In this document: piece after piece, positions 22,331 to 31,698 of the stretch
Layout of the letters: every line of letters starts with the position of its first letter
Position numbering within the stretch: position 1 is the stretch's first letter
IMG/VR virus record: IMGVR_UViG_3300042090_001160
Coordinates: 1 to 54,752 of that record
Source of the DNA: a virus
Reading direction: 5' to 3' (one strand)
Length of the DNA: 54,752 nt
Notes under the pieces: generated by a model
What the model was told of the DNA's origin: nothing
The model's database searches: none
Seen by the model: only the letters and a program-made list of their open reading frames with translations
Translations under genes and position numbers: made by a program

Positions 22331-22873
22331 ATGCGTCTCTACATCGCCAACTGCACTCAACAGGTGCAGACCTTCATGTACCGCACGCCGGAAGAGTCGG
22401 GCGCAATGTCCGGCGGAATGCGGGTGCAGCAGATCGAGATCGGGTCGCAAATCCCGATCACCGGCGACCTGAACCAGATTCAGATCGACTCGATCGTCGG
22501 TCAGCACCGCAAGTATGGTCTCATTTCGGTCCACGAGGTGGACCGTAACAAGGCGTTCGCAGGTCTGTGCTACTCGATCGACAAGCCGGTGCCGATCTCC
22601 AAGCTGCTTTATGTCATGCAGAACAACAAGAAGTTGATGGACGAGCGCGGGCGCAAGACCAGGCTGGAGGCGGCCATCGCCGTCAACCAGCAGGTCGAAA
22701 ACAACATGGCCGACCAACTCAAGAAGCTCGAGATCGAGGTCAAGGAAGAAAAGACGGGCAGCGGTCCCGAGCACGAGCCGGTCGAGGAGCGGCTGCGGGT
22801 GACGCGGTCGGAAGATCCGACGCCGGTCAAGGAAATGACCCGGTCGCAGCGCAGGGGGCGGCGAGATGGCTAA
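22331..22873 (+). CDS. Head-region protein, 180 aa
   Basis: The start MRLYIANCTQQVQTFMYR is supported by GAGAGGGAGAG just upstream. The N-terminal half is beta-rich and ends in a helical, strongly charged C-terminal half (DQLKKLEIEVKEEK) with RSQRRGRR at the end. The first 90 residues (VQQIEIGSQIPITGDLNQIQ, SIVGQHRKYGLISV) resemble proteins found after the capsid gene in Bcep-like myoviruses. I infer a virion or assembly role. Confidence 0.6.
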   Translation: MRLYIANCTQQVQTFMYRTPEESGAMSGGMRVQQIEIGSQIPITGDLNQIQIDSIVGQHRKYGLISVHEVDRNKAFAGLCYSIDKPVPISKLLYVMQNNKKLMDERGRKTRLEAAIAVNQQVENNMADQLKKLEIEVKEEKTGSGPEHEPVEERLRVTRSEDPTPVKEMTRSQRRGRRDG

Positions 22874-23060
22874 CTGCGCAGGCGTCCCGCCGGGCAACGA
22901 CGACGTGCAGCTGTTCACTCGCGCAGGAGAATACGTGACGACTGTCACTATTCCAGCTTACTTGCCGGGTGTCATCCTGTGGGGGAGCCGCTTCTTTCAT
23001 AACGAAGGCGGGCGCTACATCGAGACGATGGCCTTCACCTCGATCGAGGCGCCGCGCTAA
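22866..23060 (+). CDS. Small head-region protein, 64 aa
   Basis: The protein begins MANCAGVPPGNDDVQLFT and contains AYLPGVILWGSRFFH. It overlaps the previous gene by eight bases and ends directly before the GTG of the connector-like gene. The composition suits a small structural protein. No family is recognised. Confidence 0.58.
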   Translation: MANCAGVPPGNDDVQLFTRAGEYVTTVTIPAYLPGVILWGSRFFHNEGGRYIETMAFTSIEAPR

Positions 23061-23570
23061 GTGGCTCAGACGCCTAACCTTGCCGGCTTTCAGTGGTTCT
23101 TGGCGAATGTCGTCGCCATCGACACGAACAATCTCGATCCCAACGCGCCAGTGGTGAACTTCGCCTTCAACGTCGCGCTGGGGATCGTCAATCCTCTGCT
23201 GGCGACGGTGTGCATCCCGAACCAGCAGAATTCGCCCTACACTCGATCGCAATATGATCTCGCCGTCTACAATCTCGCCGCGGACCTCGTGATTAACTGG
23301 GCCGTCGACCCGCCGGGAGCGCCGACCGCACAGTTGCCGGACGGAACGCAACTGGCGTTCTTCGAGAGGTTACGATACCGCTGGGGCATCGGCAACGCGC
23401 ACTTCGGCGTCGTCGCGTCGATCTCTGACGTGAGTACTTCGACTTCCATCGAGGTCATCGAGGCGGCCAAGACGTTTACGCTTGGCAACCTTCAGAACCT
23501 CAAGACGCCCTATGGGCGTCAATATCTCGCCATTGCACAGTCCTACGGGACGCTGTGGGGTCTCACATGA
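23061..23570 (+). CDS. Putative head-tail connector protein, 169 aa
   Basis: The gene starts at GTG immediately after the previous stop. The protein is mainly helical, with QYDLAVYNLAADLVINWAVD and TPYGRQYLAIAQSYGTLWG, resembling head-completion adaptors of the DUF4054 kind in position and length. It would plug the portal after packaging. The assignment rests on context plus weak similarity. Confidence 0.55.
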   Translation: MAQTPNLAGFQWFLANVVAIDTNNLDPNAPVVNFAFNVALGIVNPLLATVCIPNQQNSPYTRSQYDLAVYNLAADLVINWAVDPPGAPTAQLPDGTQLAFFERLRYRWGIGNAHFGVVASISDVSTSTSIEVIEAAKTFTLGNLQNLKTPYGRQYLAIAQSYGTLWGLT

Positions 23571-24169
23571 AGAAACTTCTGCTGCTCCTGTTGCTGTGGT
23601 CGCTGCCTGCGGCTGCTCAAGCGCCGTTCCAGACCTCACTCGGCTTCTGCAATCTCGGCTCGGTGGCGTCAGCTGTCGGAATCACCTCAACCAACTGCGT
23701 GTTCGCATCGTTCACCGGTGTCATTGCAGGCAATCAGCTTACAACCAGCTCCGTCACCGGTAGCGTCTTGCCGGGGCAACCAATCGTCGGCACTGGCGTG
23801 CCATCTGGCACTTATGTGCTGCGGACAGTCTCCGGCGGAGGCGCAAACGCGGCGGGCGTCTACCTGCTCTCGACGACCTCGACCGTCAGTTCGGAGTCGA
23901 TGACCGCTGCTGGCATTCCGCCATTCGCTAAATACGTTCTGCTGTGTGCTTCGACGCAGAACGTCAACTGGCGTGACGACGGCGTGGCGCCGACTGCATC
24001 AGCGAGTGGCGGCCAACCGATCCCCGCCAGTTCCACCAATGGTCCGAACTGCATCGGATACAATGCGACGCTGCAGGCGAGCACGACGCTTCCTGGCGGC
24101 AGCATCTCCAATCTTCAGTTCATTCAGCAGGCAGCTACCGCCGCTCTCAACGCATCGTTCTACCAATGA
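23567..24169 (+). CDS. Secreted Ser/Thr/Gly-rich protein, 200 aa
   Basis: The ATG overlaps the connector stop (ATGA). The start MKKLLLLLLLWSLPAAAQA is a classic Sec signal peptide with an AQA cleavage site. The mature chain is low in charge, with a repetitive beta pattern (VLPGQPIVGTGVPSGTYV, AGVYLLSTTSTVSSES) as in phage fibre or decoration proteins. It has four Cys, suggesting disulphides formed outside the cytoplasm. It is the first of six consecutive exported proteins. Confidence 0.7.
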   Translation: MKKLLLLLLLWSLPAAAQAPFQTSLGFCNLGSVASAVGITSTNCVFASFTGVIAGNQLTTSSVTGSVLPGQPIVGTGVPSGTYVLRTVSGGGANAAGVYLLSTTSTVSSESMTAAGIPPFAKYVLLCASTQNVNWRDDGVAPTASASGGQPIPASSTNGPNCIGYNATLQASTTLPGGSISNLQFIQQAATAALNASFYQ

Positions 24170-24402
24170 CGCGCGCGATCGCCGCCTTCGCCGTGTTGCT
24201 CTCGTTGATGGCGCTCGCGTCGTCTGCGCCGTCGCCGATGGTCCCGTTCAATGCGACCGAGTTCGGCGCAGCGATGGTTCCTGGACAAGGACCGATGTCG
24301 CCAAGCAGATCGCGCTCAGGCGGTGGGGGACCGCCTCCGACGTGTTCGAATGAGATGGACTTTTCGCAAGCGTGCAACAGCCAGTACATAGGAGCGTTCT
24401 GA
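24166..24402 (+). CDS. Small secreted protein, 78 aa
   Basis: The N-terminus MTRAIAAFAVLLSLMALASSA is a Sec signal. The mature part is short, Pro/Gly/Ser rich, with a GGGGPPP linker and two Cys (TCSNEM, QACNSQ). It is coupled on both sides by overlaps. It might be a periplasmic peptide or a linker-like virion component. No family is known to me. Confidence 0.6.
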   Translation: MTRAIAAFAVLLSLMALASSAPSPMVPFNATEFGAAMVPGQGPMSPSRSRSGGGGPPPTCSNEMDFSQACNSQYIGAF

Positions 24403-24746
24403 TGCGTGTATCTTTCGTTGCTTTTGGGTTGACTGCGCTCGGAGTCAGCTTTGCGGGAGTTGCTTTCGCTCAGCAACAGGACCCCGTCGTCGGCGTCCAG
24501 CTCAAGAGCACGCAGTGGGAATACATCCGCCAGGTGCTCGGCAAGCGCCCGCACGAGGAAGTCGCGCCGCTCATGGACGATATCGGTGGGCAACTCACGC
24601 GCCAGTACCAGGGTCTCGTGAAGAATCAGACCGATGCGCTCGAGAAGGCCGTTCGCGACAAGATCGCGAAGGAAGCGAAAGAAAAGGCTGACGCTGACGC
24701 GAAGGCCAACGCCGCGGCGCCGCCGCCGGATCAGCCTAAGGAGTAA
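24402..24746 (+). CDS. Secreted coiled-coil protein, 114 aa
   Basis: The ATG shares a base with the preceding TGA. The signal is MRVSFVAFGLTALGVSFAG ending VAFA-QQ. The mature protein has a helical region (LKSTQWEYIRQVLGKRPHEE) and a long Lys/Ala-rich helix (ALEKAVRDKIAKEAKEKADA), then a Pro-rich end. An exported all-helical periplasmic protein such as a spanin-like or inhibitor protein is possible. No lipobox is visible. Confidence 0.65.
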   Translation: MRVSFVAFGLTALGVSFAGVAFAQQQDPVVGVQLKSTQWEYIRQVLGKRPHEEVAPLMDDIGGQLTRQYQGLVKNQTDALEKAVRDKIAKEAKEKADADAKANAAAPPPDQPKE

Positions 24747-24752
24747 TTCCCG

Positions 24753-26420
24753 ATGAAGTGGCGCAACCTTCTACGCGTCCTGGTTTGCGGTCTCGCGCTC
24801 GACGCCAGCGCGCTGCCAACCTACGCCAATTGGCTCTACACGCCGGGCGCTGGACCGAGCGCGTTCGTTTCATTCAATTCGACGACGACACCGGCTGGTA
24901 CGGGACTGTGTGCAGCGGCGAACACAGACTGCACCGCTACAGTGCCGATCAATACGGCCGGCGCCCAGCTTTTCAATTCAACAACACCCGGCGTCGTCTC
25001 GCTCAACACGACGCCTTCGCTCGCCAATGGCAGCGGTGTCGTTCCGACGCAAGGCGGGTCGGTCCTAGCAGCGAACAACCCGCTTCCCGCGCAGTTGTCG
25101 CAGGCGGGTGCCGCACTCAGCGCGACCAATCCGCTGTTCACAAACATCTCGGTTGGCAGCGCGGCCATCGGCGCGACCAATGGTCTCTACACGAATATCT
25201 TGCAGGGCAACGCTGTTCTCGCGGCGGGCAATCCGATCTTTGTGTCTCCGGGAACAGGCGCGACGTGGGGACTCGCCGCCGGCACAAACATCATCGGCAA
25301 GGTCGGCATCGACCAGACGACGCCCGGCACGACGAACGGCGTCCAAGTGAATGCGGCGCTTCCGGCTGGCACCAACCTCATGGGCAAGGTTGGTATCGAC
25401 CAGACCACGGTCGGCACCACGAACGGCGTCTCACTGGCGCAGATCGGCGCGACGACGGTTGCGACAGGAAACGGCGTCTCTGGTGCCGGCTCGCAGCGCG
25501 TCAACATCGCGTCAGACAACACGGCCTTCGCGGTCAATGCGACACTCCAGGCGAGCGCCACCACGGCGATCGGCAAGGTCGATCCGAACACTATCGGAAA
25601 TTGGGGTCTTCAGGTCAGCACGCAGAACTCGGCCACGCCGACGAATGGCGCCCTCGTGCTCGGCCAGTTCAATACCTCGCCGACGACCATCACTAGCGGC
25701 AACGTCTCGCCGCTCCAGATGGATGCCAACGGCAACCTGCTGGTCAACATCAAGGCCGGAGCTGGTTCTGGCGGAACGGCGCTCGCAGATGGCGCGACTT
25801 TCACCATCGGAACCACGAGCGAGACACCCGCCGCCTGCACCTACGTGAGCGGAGGAATCACCGTCACCTCGGGCAAGTCGTCGGTGCTGTCCTGCACGTC
25901 GACGGCATCGCTGCATACGACCGTCGACAATGCCGCGACCTATGTGACCAGCGCCGCTGATGCACAGGCGACCTCGTCCTCTGCCGGCGCTCCCGTGGTG
26001 AACTTCGGCTACGTCTACAACGGATCGACTTGGGATCGGATGCGTTCCACCGGATCGGATGGCGGGCTCGTCGTTGGCGGCAGCGCGAAGGGCGGTCTCG
26101 CAGTCGTCAACGGAGGCAGCTTCTACGAGGCCGTGGCGGCGAGCCAGACCGCGACAGTGTTGCAATCCTCGACCGGAGCCGCGGGGGATTATCTCTCCCA
26201 TTGCGTAATCTACCCGGCATCAACATCGCCCGGAGTGGTGACGGTCTTCGACAGCACGAACACGGCAGCAAATTCAGCCATCTTGTTCGCGGGCGGATCA
26301 ACGAGCCTATCGAACCTCGCGCCGATTCCGATCCCAGTGGGCGCAGTGAGCGTGAACGGCGCATGGAAGGTAACCACGGGACCGAACGTGTCCGTGGTCT
26401 GCTATGGGAAGTTCAGTTAA
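24753..26420 (+). CDS. Secreted repetitive fibre-like protein, 555 aa
   Basis: A signal peptide (about 26 residues, ending TYA-N) precedes a long low-charge chain. A 63-base unit coding GTN(I/L)xGKVGIDQTTxGTTNGV occurs twice, at 25281-25343 and 25368-25430, 29 codons apart. The C-terminal 150 residues look folded (VVNGGSFYEAVAASQTATVL, AAGDYLSHCVIYPASTSPG). The GKVGIDQTT motif is familiar from phage structural proteins. It may be an appendage or head fibre, with export puzzling for a virion component. Confidence 0.66.
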   Translation: MKWRNLLRVLVCGLALDASALPTYANWLYTPGAGPSAFVSFNSTTTPAGTGLCAAANTDCTATVPINTAGAQLFNSTTPGVVSLNTTPSLANGSGVVPTQGGSVLAANNPLPAQLSQAGAALSATNPLFTNISVGSAAIGATNGLYTNILQGNAVLAAGNPIFVSPGTGATWGLAAGTNIIGKVGIDQTTPGTTNGVQVNAALPAGTNLMGKVGIDQTTVGTTNGVSLAQIGATTVATGNGVSGAGSQRVNIASDNTAFAVNATLQASATTAIGKVDPNTIGNWGLQVSTQNSATPTNGALVLGQFNTSPTTITSGNVSPLQMDANGNLLVNIKAGAGSGGTALADGATFTIGTTSETPAACTYVSGGITVTSGKSSVLSCTSTASLHTTVDNAATYVTSAADAQATSSSAGAPVVNFGYVYNGSTWDRMRSTGSDGGLVVGGSAKGGLAVVNGGSFYEAVAASQTATVLQSSTGAAGDYLSHCVIYPASTSPGVVTVFDSTNTAANSAILFAGGSTSLSNLAPIPIPVGAVSVNGAWKVTTGPNVSVVCYGKFS

Positions 26421-27391
26421 TGTTGCGGGCATGGTTCGCTGTCCTTGCACTGGCGTATTCGCTCGTCCCGGCGATAGCGCAGTACCAAAGCTTCCCGCCG
26501 GGCGTATTCGGTGGGCCGGCGGCGTATGCTCCGAGCAGCGGAGGCGGGGGCTACAGCGGCCCTGGTGACGCCATCAGCGGAGCAAAAGCATTCTACTCCT
26601 GTGCGCGGGCGTACAATGCCGCCTATGCCGCTGCTACGGGAAATTTATGCGATATCGTTGATACTTCGACAGGAGGCTTTTCTTGTACCATGAAGGCAGC
26701 AACGAATGGTTTTGCTGACCTAACTTCTTTGCTTTGTACTGGAGGAACACTGAGCGTCACAACATTCTGTACCGTCACGCACGCGGCAGGATGCTCGGTT
26801 ACCCAAATGTATGACCAGAGTGGAGCTAATTCTTGCACTTCGGGCGCGGCGCCATGCCCTGTGTCGCAGGCTACTCTCGCGACGATGCCGACATTGACAC
26901 TTAACGCGCTAAACAGCCTTCCGTGCGTTACTTTCGCCGGTTCTCAAGCACTTGTCAGTGGTGTGTCATTGACGCTTGCGCAGCCAATAAGCTTTGGCGC
27001 TGCGTCGAAAAGAACCGGAAACTTTACCACCAATGCGAATATTATTGGCGATAGTGGCGGAAACGTTACGCCATTTTACGCGAACGCGACGAATAGCGTT
27101 AAGCTTTGGGCCGGAAGCAACAGCGCCAGCGTAACCGTGTCAGACAGCGTTTTCCACGGGCTTCAATTCCTTGCTAGCAGCACATCGTCGATCATCAACG
27201 TCGATGGAACCGATACTTCTGTTAGCACTTCAACCAACGGGTTTTCAGCGGCGAGCGTTGAGTTCGGTTATACCTCCCTCATCGCCACGATGTGCGAAGG
27301 ATGGTTTTACGGAACGGCGCTGACTTCAGGCAACCGAACGTCGCTGTTCAACAACATGAATGGCTCAAGCGGTTACAATGGTGGCTTGTGA
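26420..27391 (+). CDS. Secreted protein with arabinofuranosidase-B-like concanavalin fold, 323 aa
   Basis: The signal peptide MLRAWFAVLALAYSLVPAIA is followed by a Gly-rich linker. The region AKAFYSCARAYNAAYAAATG, then CDIVD, FADLTSLL, TQMYDQSGAN and PCVTFAGSQAL matches the phage tail module related to the AbfB catalytic domain. That module is usually written ayS.rrl...Y.g..irvr with a later WYDQSGN. In tails it is thought to bind or cut surface polysaccharide. At least eight Cys residues fit an exported, disulphide-bonded protein. The DNA after 26600 is more AT-rich than its surroundings. Confidence 0.72.
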   Translation: MLRAWFAVLALAYSLVPAIAQYQSFPPGVFGGPAAYAPSSGGGGYSGPGDAISGAKAFYSCARAYNAAYAAATGNLCDIVDTSTGGFSCTMKAATNGFADLTSLLCTGGTLSVTTFCTVTHAAGCSVTQMYDQSGANSCTSGAAPCPVSQATLATMPTLTLNALNSLPCVTFAGSQALVSGVSLTLAQPISFGAASKRTGNFTTNANIIGDSGGNVTPFYANATNSVKLWAGSNSASVTVSDSVFHGLQFLASSTSSIINVDGTDTSVSTSTNGFSAASVEFGYTSLIATMCEGWFYGTALTSGNRTSLFNNMNGSSGYNGGL

Positions 27392-30111
27392 GAGCACTCC
27401 GTACACTCATTGCTCTGCTGTTGATCGTTGAGCCTGCGTGGCCGCAGAGCTTCAACATATTCGACACGACAACGACGAATCCGATCATTCCGGCAAGTCG
27501 TCTTCTCGGCACGGCTTCTGGAAATTGGCAACCTGGGGTTACTTATAACGGCGGCATACCGACTCGAAACACTATCTGCACGACGCTGACGGCGAATGGG
27601 ACGGACGACACAACGCAGATCAACAGCGCCTATTCGACGTGTTGCACGTCGGCGACCTCGGAACTCAACGCTCAAGTCATCAAGCTGAATGCCGGAGAGT
27701 TCAAAGTCAGCGGGAACGGGATCGACATTCCGCTCGGGTGCTCATATGTATCGCTGCGCGGTTCTGGGCTCCCTGCGGCAATGGCGACCGGCGGAAACTT
27801 ATCCAATGATAGCGCGAGTTCGCTTAACTATGTCTCGGGAACCGCGATTATCAAGTCCGACCGGAACACAAACCACAACTACGGCATTCTTCACGTTGGG
27901 CGCGTACCGAACTGGACCGCAGTTACGCCGGGGTATTCCGGAGGGAACGGCACATCGACCAACCTGACTGCCGATGGGACGAAGGGAAATACTACCGTTA
28001 CCGTTACCAGCACCTCCGGTTTGAGCATCGGGCAGGTGGTCCTTATCGATCATGTAGCAGACAGTGACCCGAACGTCTTCTATGGCAATCGGAACGATCT
28101 TTCGGGGTATTTTACCGGGTCGCTGAGTGGCACTTCGTTGACATTCACCTCAGCGCAGAACGGCCCCACCGGCGTCGACGGCTCGGCCAACGTGTCGTTT
28201 TCCGGCACAAGTATGACGATCAATTCAGCGCCAGCCACAGGCTACGTATCGCAACTGAACATCGGCGGTGTGCAAGTCGTCGGCGTGACCGTATTCGATA
28301 CGTCGAACAACTATTACGGCTACATTACTGCGGGAACCTATCCCGGCCCCTTTACGATGAGCCAGTCAAACAGCGGTAGCAACGTCAACATCAATCTTGG
28401 CGGCGTCATCCCGCAAGTAGGCTACCCGATCTTCGACAGCACGTTCTCGACCTCTTACGGGTTCATCACAGGTGGCACGTTTCCGAACTTTACGATGGGG
28501 CAATCCAACCCGACGCGGACTGGCGTCACGCTGACGGCTGGCGGTGGCTCGCGCAGGTTCTTCTCCCGGCAGGATCGCTCCGTCAGTCAGTTGATGAAAA
28601 TTACCAATATCAGCGGCAGTACGATCACATTTGAGACGCCGTTCTATTACACTTTCCAGGTCGCACTTGGCGCGCAACTGTCGACGTTCGACGCCAGCAA
28701 TTACCCCATCAGCACCGCGCTTGCCGTGGAGGAATTGTTGCTGTTCGGTGGCGAAGGGGGCGACGGCGAGGGCAATATGCCGATCGGCTATTGTGCGAGC
28801 TGCTGGGTCAAGCACGTCGAAAGCTACTGGTCGATCGGCACCGGCATCGGCCTCTATGGGTGCTATCGGTGCGAGGTACGCGACAGCTTCATGCACGAGA
28901 CGCCTAGCCCGAATCCGGGGGGCGGCGGTTATCTCAGCGGCATGAACACTTGGACAAGCGACAGCTTGTTCGAGAATGACATCATGTGGCAGGGCAACAA
29001 GGAAGTGGTCGTCCGCAATGGTGGCGGTGGCAACGTCATCGGCTACAACTACATGGACGATGCCTTCGGTGGAACGTACCCCGAGAGCCCGGAGGCCGGC
29101 GTCAACGCAGCGCACAATACGACGACGCTGCTGGCCCTTATGGAGGGAAACTACTCTCAGAATTTCGAAGGCGACGCGTTCTGGGGAAATTCATACGAGA
29201 ACACTGTTCACCGCAACTGGCTTTCCGGTATCCGCAGCGCGTCTCCTACCGGGATGTGCCCGAACATCACACCTTGCACGAACCTACGGGCCTACACTGC
29301 GTCCGGTTCGCCCGCTTATCCTTACGCCGATCTCTTGGGCCGTCGTATGGCCGATATTCAGGCCAACTCATATAATCACAATTTCACCGGCAATGTGCTC
29401 GGATTCAATGGCGAGACTTTGTTGAGTGCGTCGATCAGCGGCTTTTCCTGCACACAAACAACATGGGTTTACGAGGAGTTGGATTCGCTTATTTCCAACT
29501 GTCCAAACGTCATCCTTTGGAACATTGGAGCACAGCAAGACCCCAGCGGATTCCAGTGGGTCGGGAACACGTACACGACGCAGTTACGGAGTGGGAACTG
29601 GGACTGGAATTCGCAGAGCCAGCAGTGGCATGGCATCGGCGGGTCGAACGAATATGGCGGTAACCTGTCGCCTCCGTATCCGAGCGTCCCGAACTCGTAC
29701 TATCTGCCCGGCGGTGCGGGCGCGACCATCCCGAGCTTCTTCTCCGGATCGAGCTACACCACGACAACGTGGCCTTGGGTCAACCCAGCGACCGGATACG
29801 TGGCTGGAGGTGCCATCACGTCTGGCACCTACAACAGCACCACGGGCGCAGTGGTGCTCACGGTGCCGTCCGGGCTAGCTCCCTCGGTTGGGACTCAGGT
29901 TTTCGTGACGGGCCTCTTGGGCACCGGAACAAACCTTGCCAGTTTGAACGGCTTGGTGACCACGACTTCGGGAACGGGCGGCACTACGATCAACTACACC
30001 GCGGCAACAGGGCAGGGCTCGATCACCATTACTGGCGGCTTTGTTAATGTCGTTGGTGGTGGACTCCCAGCGATGCGCCGCTTCCTTAACAACACGCCGA
30101 ATACGCTCTGA
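27388..30111 (+). CDS. Secreted beta-helix spike/depolymerase candidate, 907 aa
   Basis: The start is a GTG overlapping the upstream stop. It gives MRALRTLIALLLIVEPAWPQ, a Sec signal. The body looks like a right-handed parallel beta helix: an N-terminal pectate-lyase-like opening (NGTDDTTQINSAY), a central VKHVESYWSIGTGIGLYGCY, EVRDSFMHE, NKEVVVRNGGGGNVIGYNYM and NTVHRNWLSGIRS. A Gly/Thr-rich beta module with SGTYNSTTGAVVLTVPSG sits near the C-terminus. Such proteins bind and cleave capsular or lipopolysaccharide glycans. Catalytic residues cannot be assigned by eye. Confidence 0.72.
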   Translation: MRALRTLIALLLIVEPAWPQSFNIFDTTTTNPIIPASRLLGTASGNWQPGVTYNGGIPTRNTICTTLTANGTDDTTQINSAYSTCCTSATSELNAQVIKLNAGEFKVSGNGIDIPLGCSYVSLRGSGLPAAMATGGNLSNDSASSLNYVSGTAIIKSDRNTNHNYGILHVGRVPNWTAVTPGYSGGNGTSTNLTADGTKGNTTVTVTSTSGLSIGQVVLIDHVADSDPNVFYGNRNDLSGYFTGSLSGTSLTFTSAQNGPTGVDGSANVSFSGTSMTINSAPATGYVSQLNIGGVQVVGVTVFDTSNNYYGYITAGTYPGPFTMSQSNSGSNVNINLGGVIPQVGYPIFDSTFSTSYGFITGGTFPNFTMGQSNPTRTGVTLTAGGGSRRFFSRQDRSVSQLMKITNISGSTITFETPFYYTFQVALGAQLSTFDASNYPISTALAVEELLLFGGEGGDGEGNMPIGYCASCWVKHVESYWSIGTGIGLYGCYRCEVRDSFMHETPSPNPGGGGYLSGMNTWTSDSLFENDIMWQGNKEVVVRNGGGGNVIGYNYMDDAFGGTYPESPEAGVNAAHNTTTLLALMEGNYSQNFEGDAFWGNSYENTVHRNWLSGIRSASPTGMCPNITPCTNLRAYTASGSPAYPYADLLGRRMADIQANSYNHNFTGNVLGFNGETLLSASISGFSCTQTTWVYEELDSLISNCPNVILWNIGAQQDPSGFQWVGNTYTTQLRSGNWDWNSQSQQWHGIGGSNEYGGNLSPPYPSVPNSYYLPGGAGATIPSFFSGSSYTTTTWPWVNPATGYVAGGAITSGTYNSTTGAVVLTVPSGLAPSVGTQVFVTGLLGTGTNLASLNGLVTTTSGTGGTTINYTAATGQGSITITGGFVNVVGGGLPAMRRFLNNTPNTL

Positions 30112-30536
30112 TGCCCGTCCTCCACTTAGGCGTCATCGATCAGCCCTACCAGACCGGCCGCGAGTCGACTGGAGATGTCGCCGAGATTCTCGAGGCGAAG
30201 TACGAAGTGATGGGCCACTTCGTGAAGAAGCACGAGCAAGACATCGCTAACGACCTGGAAAATTCGCTCGAAGGCGCGCTCGAGAATGTGCTACTAGGTG
30301 GACCGCCTCCGTCCGATCCGTTCGCCGCTGCGACCAGCGCGATAGACAATAGATTCAAGAAGTTTCTCAGTAGCAAGGAGATGGACAGCCTAGGAGTACC
30401 GGGCGTCCCGACGCAAGCCTCGCTCGCTGGCACCAGCAAGCGGTTCAAACAGAAACAGAAGAAGGGCCGCGGTCCGCGCCCTTCGTTCATCGACACGGGG
30501 CTTTATCAAGCTTCGTTCAAGTCCTGGGTCGACTAG
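30111..30536 (+). CDS. Tail completion / neck protein candidate, 141 aa
   Basis: The protein starts MPVLHLGVIDQPYQTGREST, has a helical N-terminal half (VMGHFVKKHEQDIANDLENS) and ends FIDTGLYQASFKSWVD. The D-T-G-L-Y-x-A/S-S-F motif at the C-terminus is typical of tail-completion proteins (HK97 gp10-like and analogues). The context, after the exported gene island and before tail genes, fits. It shares one base with the spike stop. Confidence 0.58.
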   Translation: MPVLHLGVIDQPYQTGRESTGDVAEILEAKYEVMGHFVKKHEQDIANDLENSLEGALENVLLGGPPPSDPFAAATSAIDNRFKKFLSSKEMDSLGVPGVPTQASLAGTSKRFKQKQKKGRGPRPSFIDTGLYQASFKSWVD

Positions 30537-30548
30537 AGGAGACAAAAG

Positions 30549-31667
30549 ATGTCCGTCACGCCAAACCAAGTGATCATTTACGGATCGGCCGACATGCCGG
30601 AGGTCGACGGCTCGACTGTCGGTGGCGCGATCAACTTCGCCAACCGCGTCGCGTTCTACGATCTTCCGTCCGCAATGGCGCTCGACGTGGTATCATCGTC
30701 CGCGTCGGACACCGCGACCAAGATCCAGGTATCCGGACGCGACTCGACTGGCACGGTGCAGACGCCTGCTGCTGTGACGCTCACCGGCACCACCGTCATC
30801 ACCAGCACCTTTGGCGGGCAGTCGTTCCAGCGTCTCCTCGCGGGAGTCATCTCCGGCGGTGCGATCGGCTCCTTGACCAACCCCGGCGGCACGTCTGCGG
30901 TCGGCGATGTCGCCGCGATGGGACACACTCGCCTCATTGCCGGTCACACGGCGCAGGCCGGCTCTTCGAACACGTCCGGCACCACGCCACCGCTGTTCAA
31001 GCTGCAGTCCGGCGATGGCGCGACCATCGGAGCGACGACTTACGCCGGCCTCAACCTCATCATCCGCATCACTGGCGGTACTGGCGCCGGTCAGCTGCGC
31101 ATGATCTCGGCGCAGTACGCGTCTGGCACCTATGGCGCGGACACCGTCGCGGTCAATCGTGACTGGGGCACCGTTCCCGACAACACTTCGACCTACGACA
31201 TCGCTTACGGCTTCCTGTTCGACATCCTGCCGAATCCCGTCACCGGCATCACTCGCGTCTTCACCGGTGCGCAGTCTGACGTTCCCGGCGGCTCTACTCG
31301 CGTGTTCTACGAGAAGATTTTCTGGTCGAATACCAACACTACGACCGCATTGCTCGGCGCTGCGATGCAAGTGCTATCCGAATCCGGGTCGCTGCCTGTT
31401 GGCGCTTCGCTCGACCTCGCACTGACCACGGCGCTCAACGACAACGCGACCTCGACCAACCGGCAGACCCTGCCGACCAATCAGGGCGGCGGCGCGCTGA
31501 GTTTCGTGGTGCAGCCGAGCGCGATTCCGGTGCAGTCGCCCGGTACGCTGCCCAACGGCAATGCGGCTTCCGGCGCGCAGGCGGGGTGGCTGCGCTTGAC
31601 GCTCGCTGCTGGAACGACCGTTTACCAAGGCGCGGCCGACCTGCGCTGCACTGGATCGACGACCTGA
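30549..31667 (+). CDS. Virion structural protein, 372 aa
   Basis: AGGAGAC precedes the ATG of MSVTPNQVIIYGSADMPEVD. The chain is Thr/Gly/Ser rich with regular beta strands and repeated small motifs (TVSTSS-like, ITGGTGAGQLRMISAQY). It resembles Gly/Thr-rich phage structural proteins placed at the start of tail modules in Bcep-like phages. No signal peptide is present, unlike the genes just upstream. The exact location in the virion is unknown. Confidence 0.6.
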   Translation: MSVTPNQVIIYGSADMPEVDGSTVGGAINFANRVAFYDLPSAMALDVVSSSASDTATKIQVSGRDSTGTVQTPAAVTLTGTTVITSTFGGQSFQRLLAGVISGGAIGSLTNPGGTSAVGDVAAMGHTRLIAGHTAQAGSSNTSGTTPPLFKLQSGDGATIGATTYAGLNLIIRITGGTGAGQLRMISAQYASGTYGADTVAVNRDWGTVPDNTSTYDIAYGFLFDILPNPVTGITRVFTGAQSDVPGGSTRVFYEKIFWSNTNTTTALLGAAMQVLSESGSLPVGASLDLALTTALNDNATSTNRQTLPTNQGGGALSFVVQPSAIPVQSPGTLPNGNAASGAQAGWLRLTLAAGTTVYQGAADLRCTGSTT

Positions 31668-31698
31668 CTTCGGGGGAGCGGAGTCAGGAGGAGAAACG

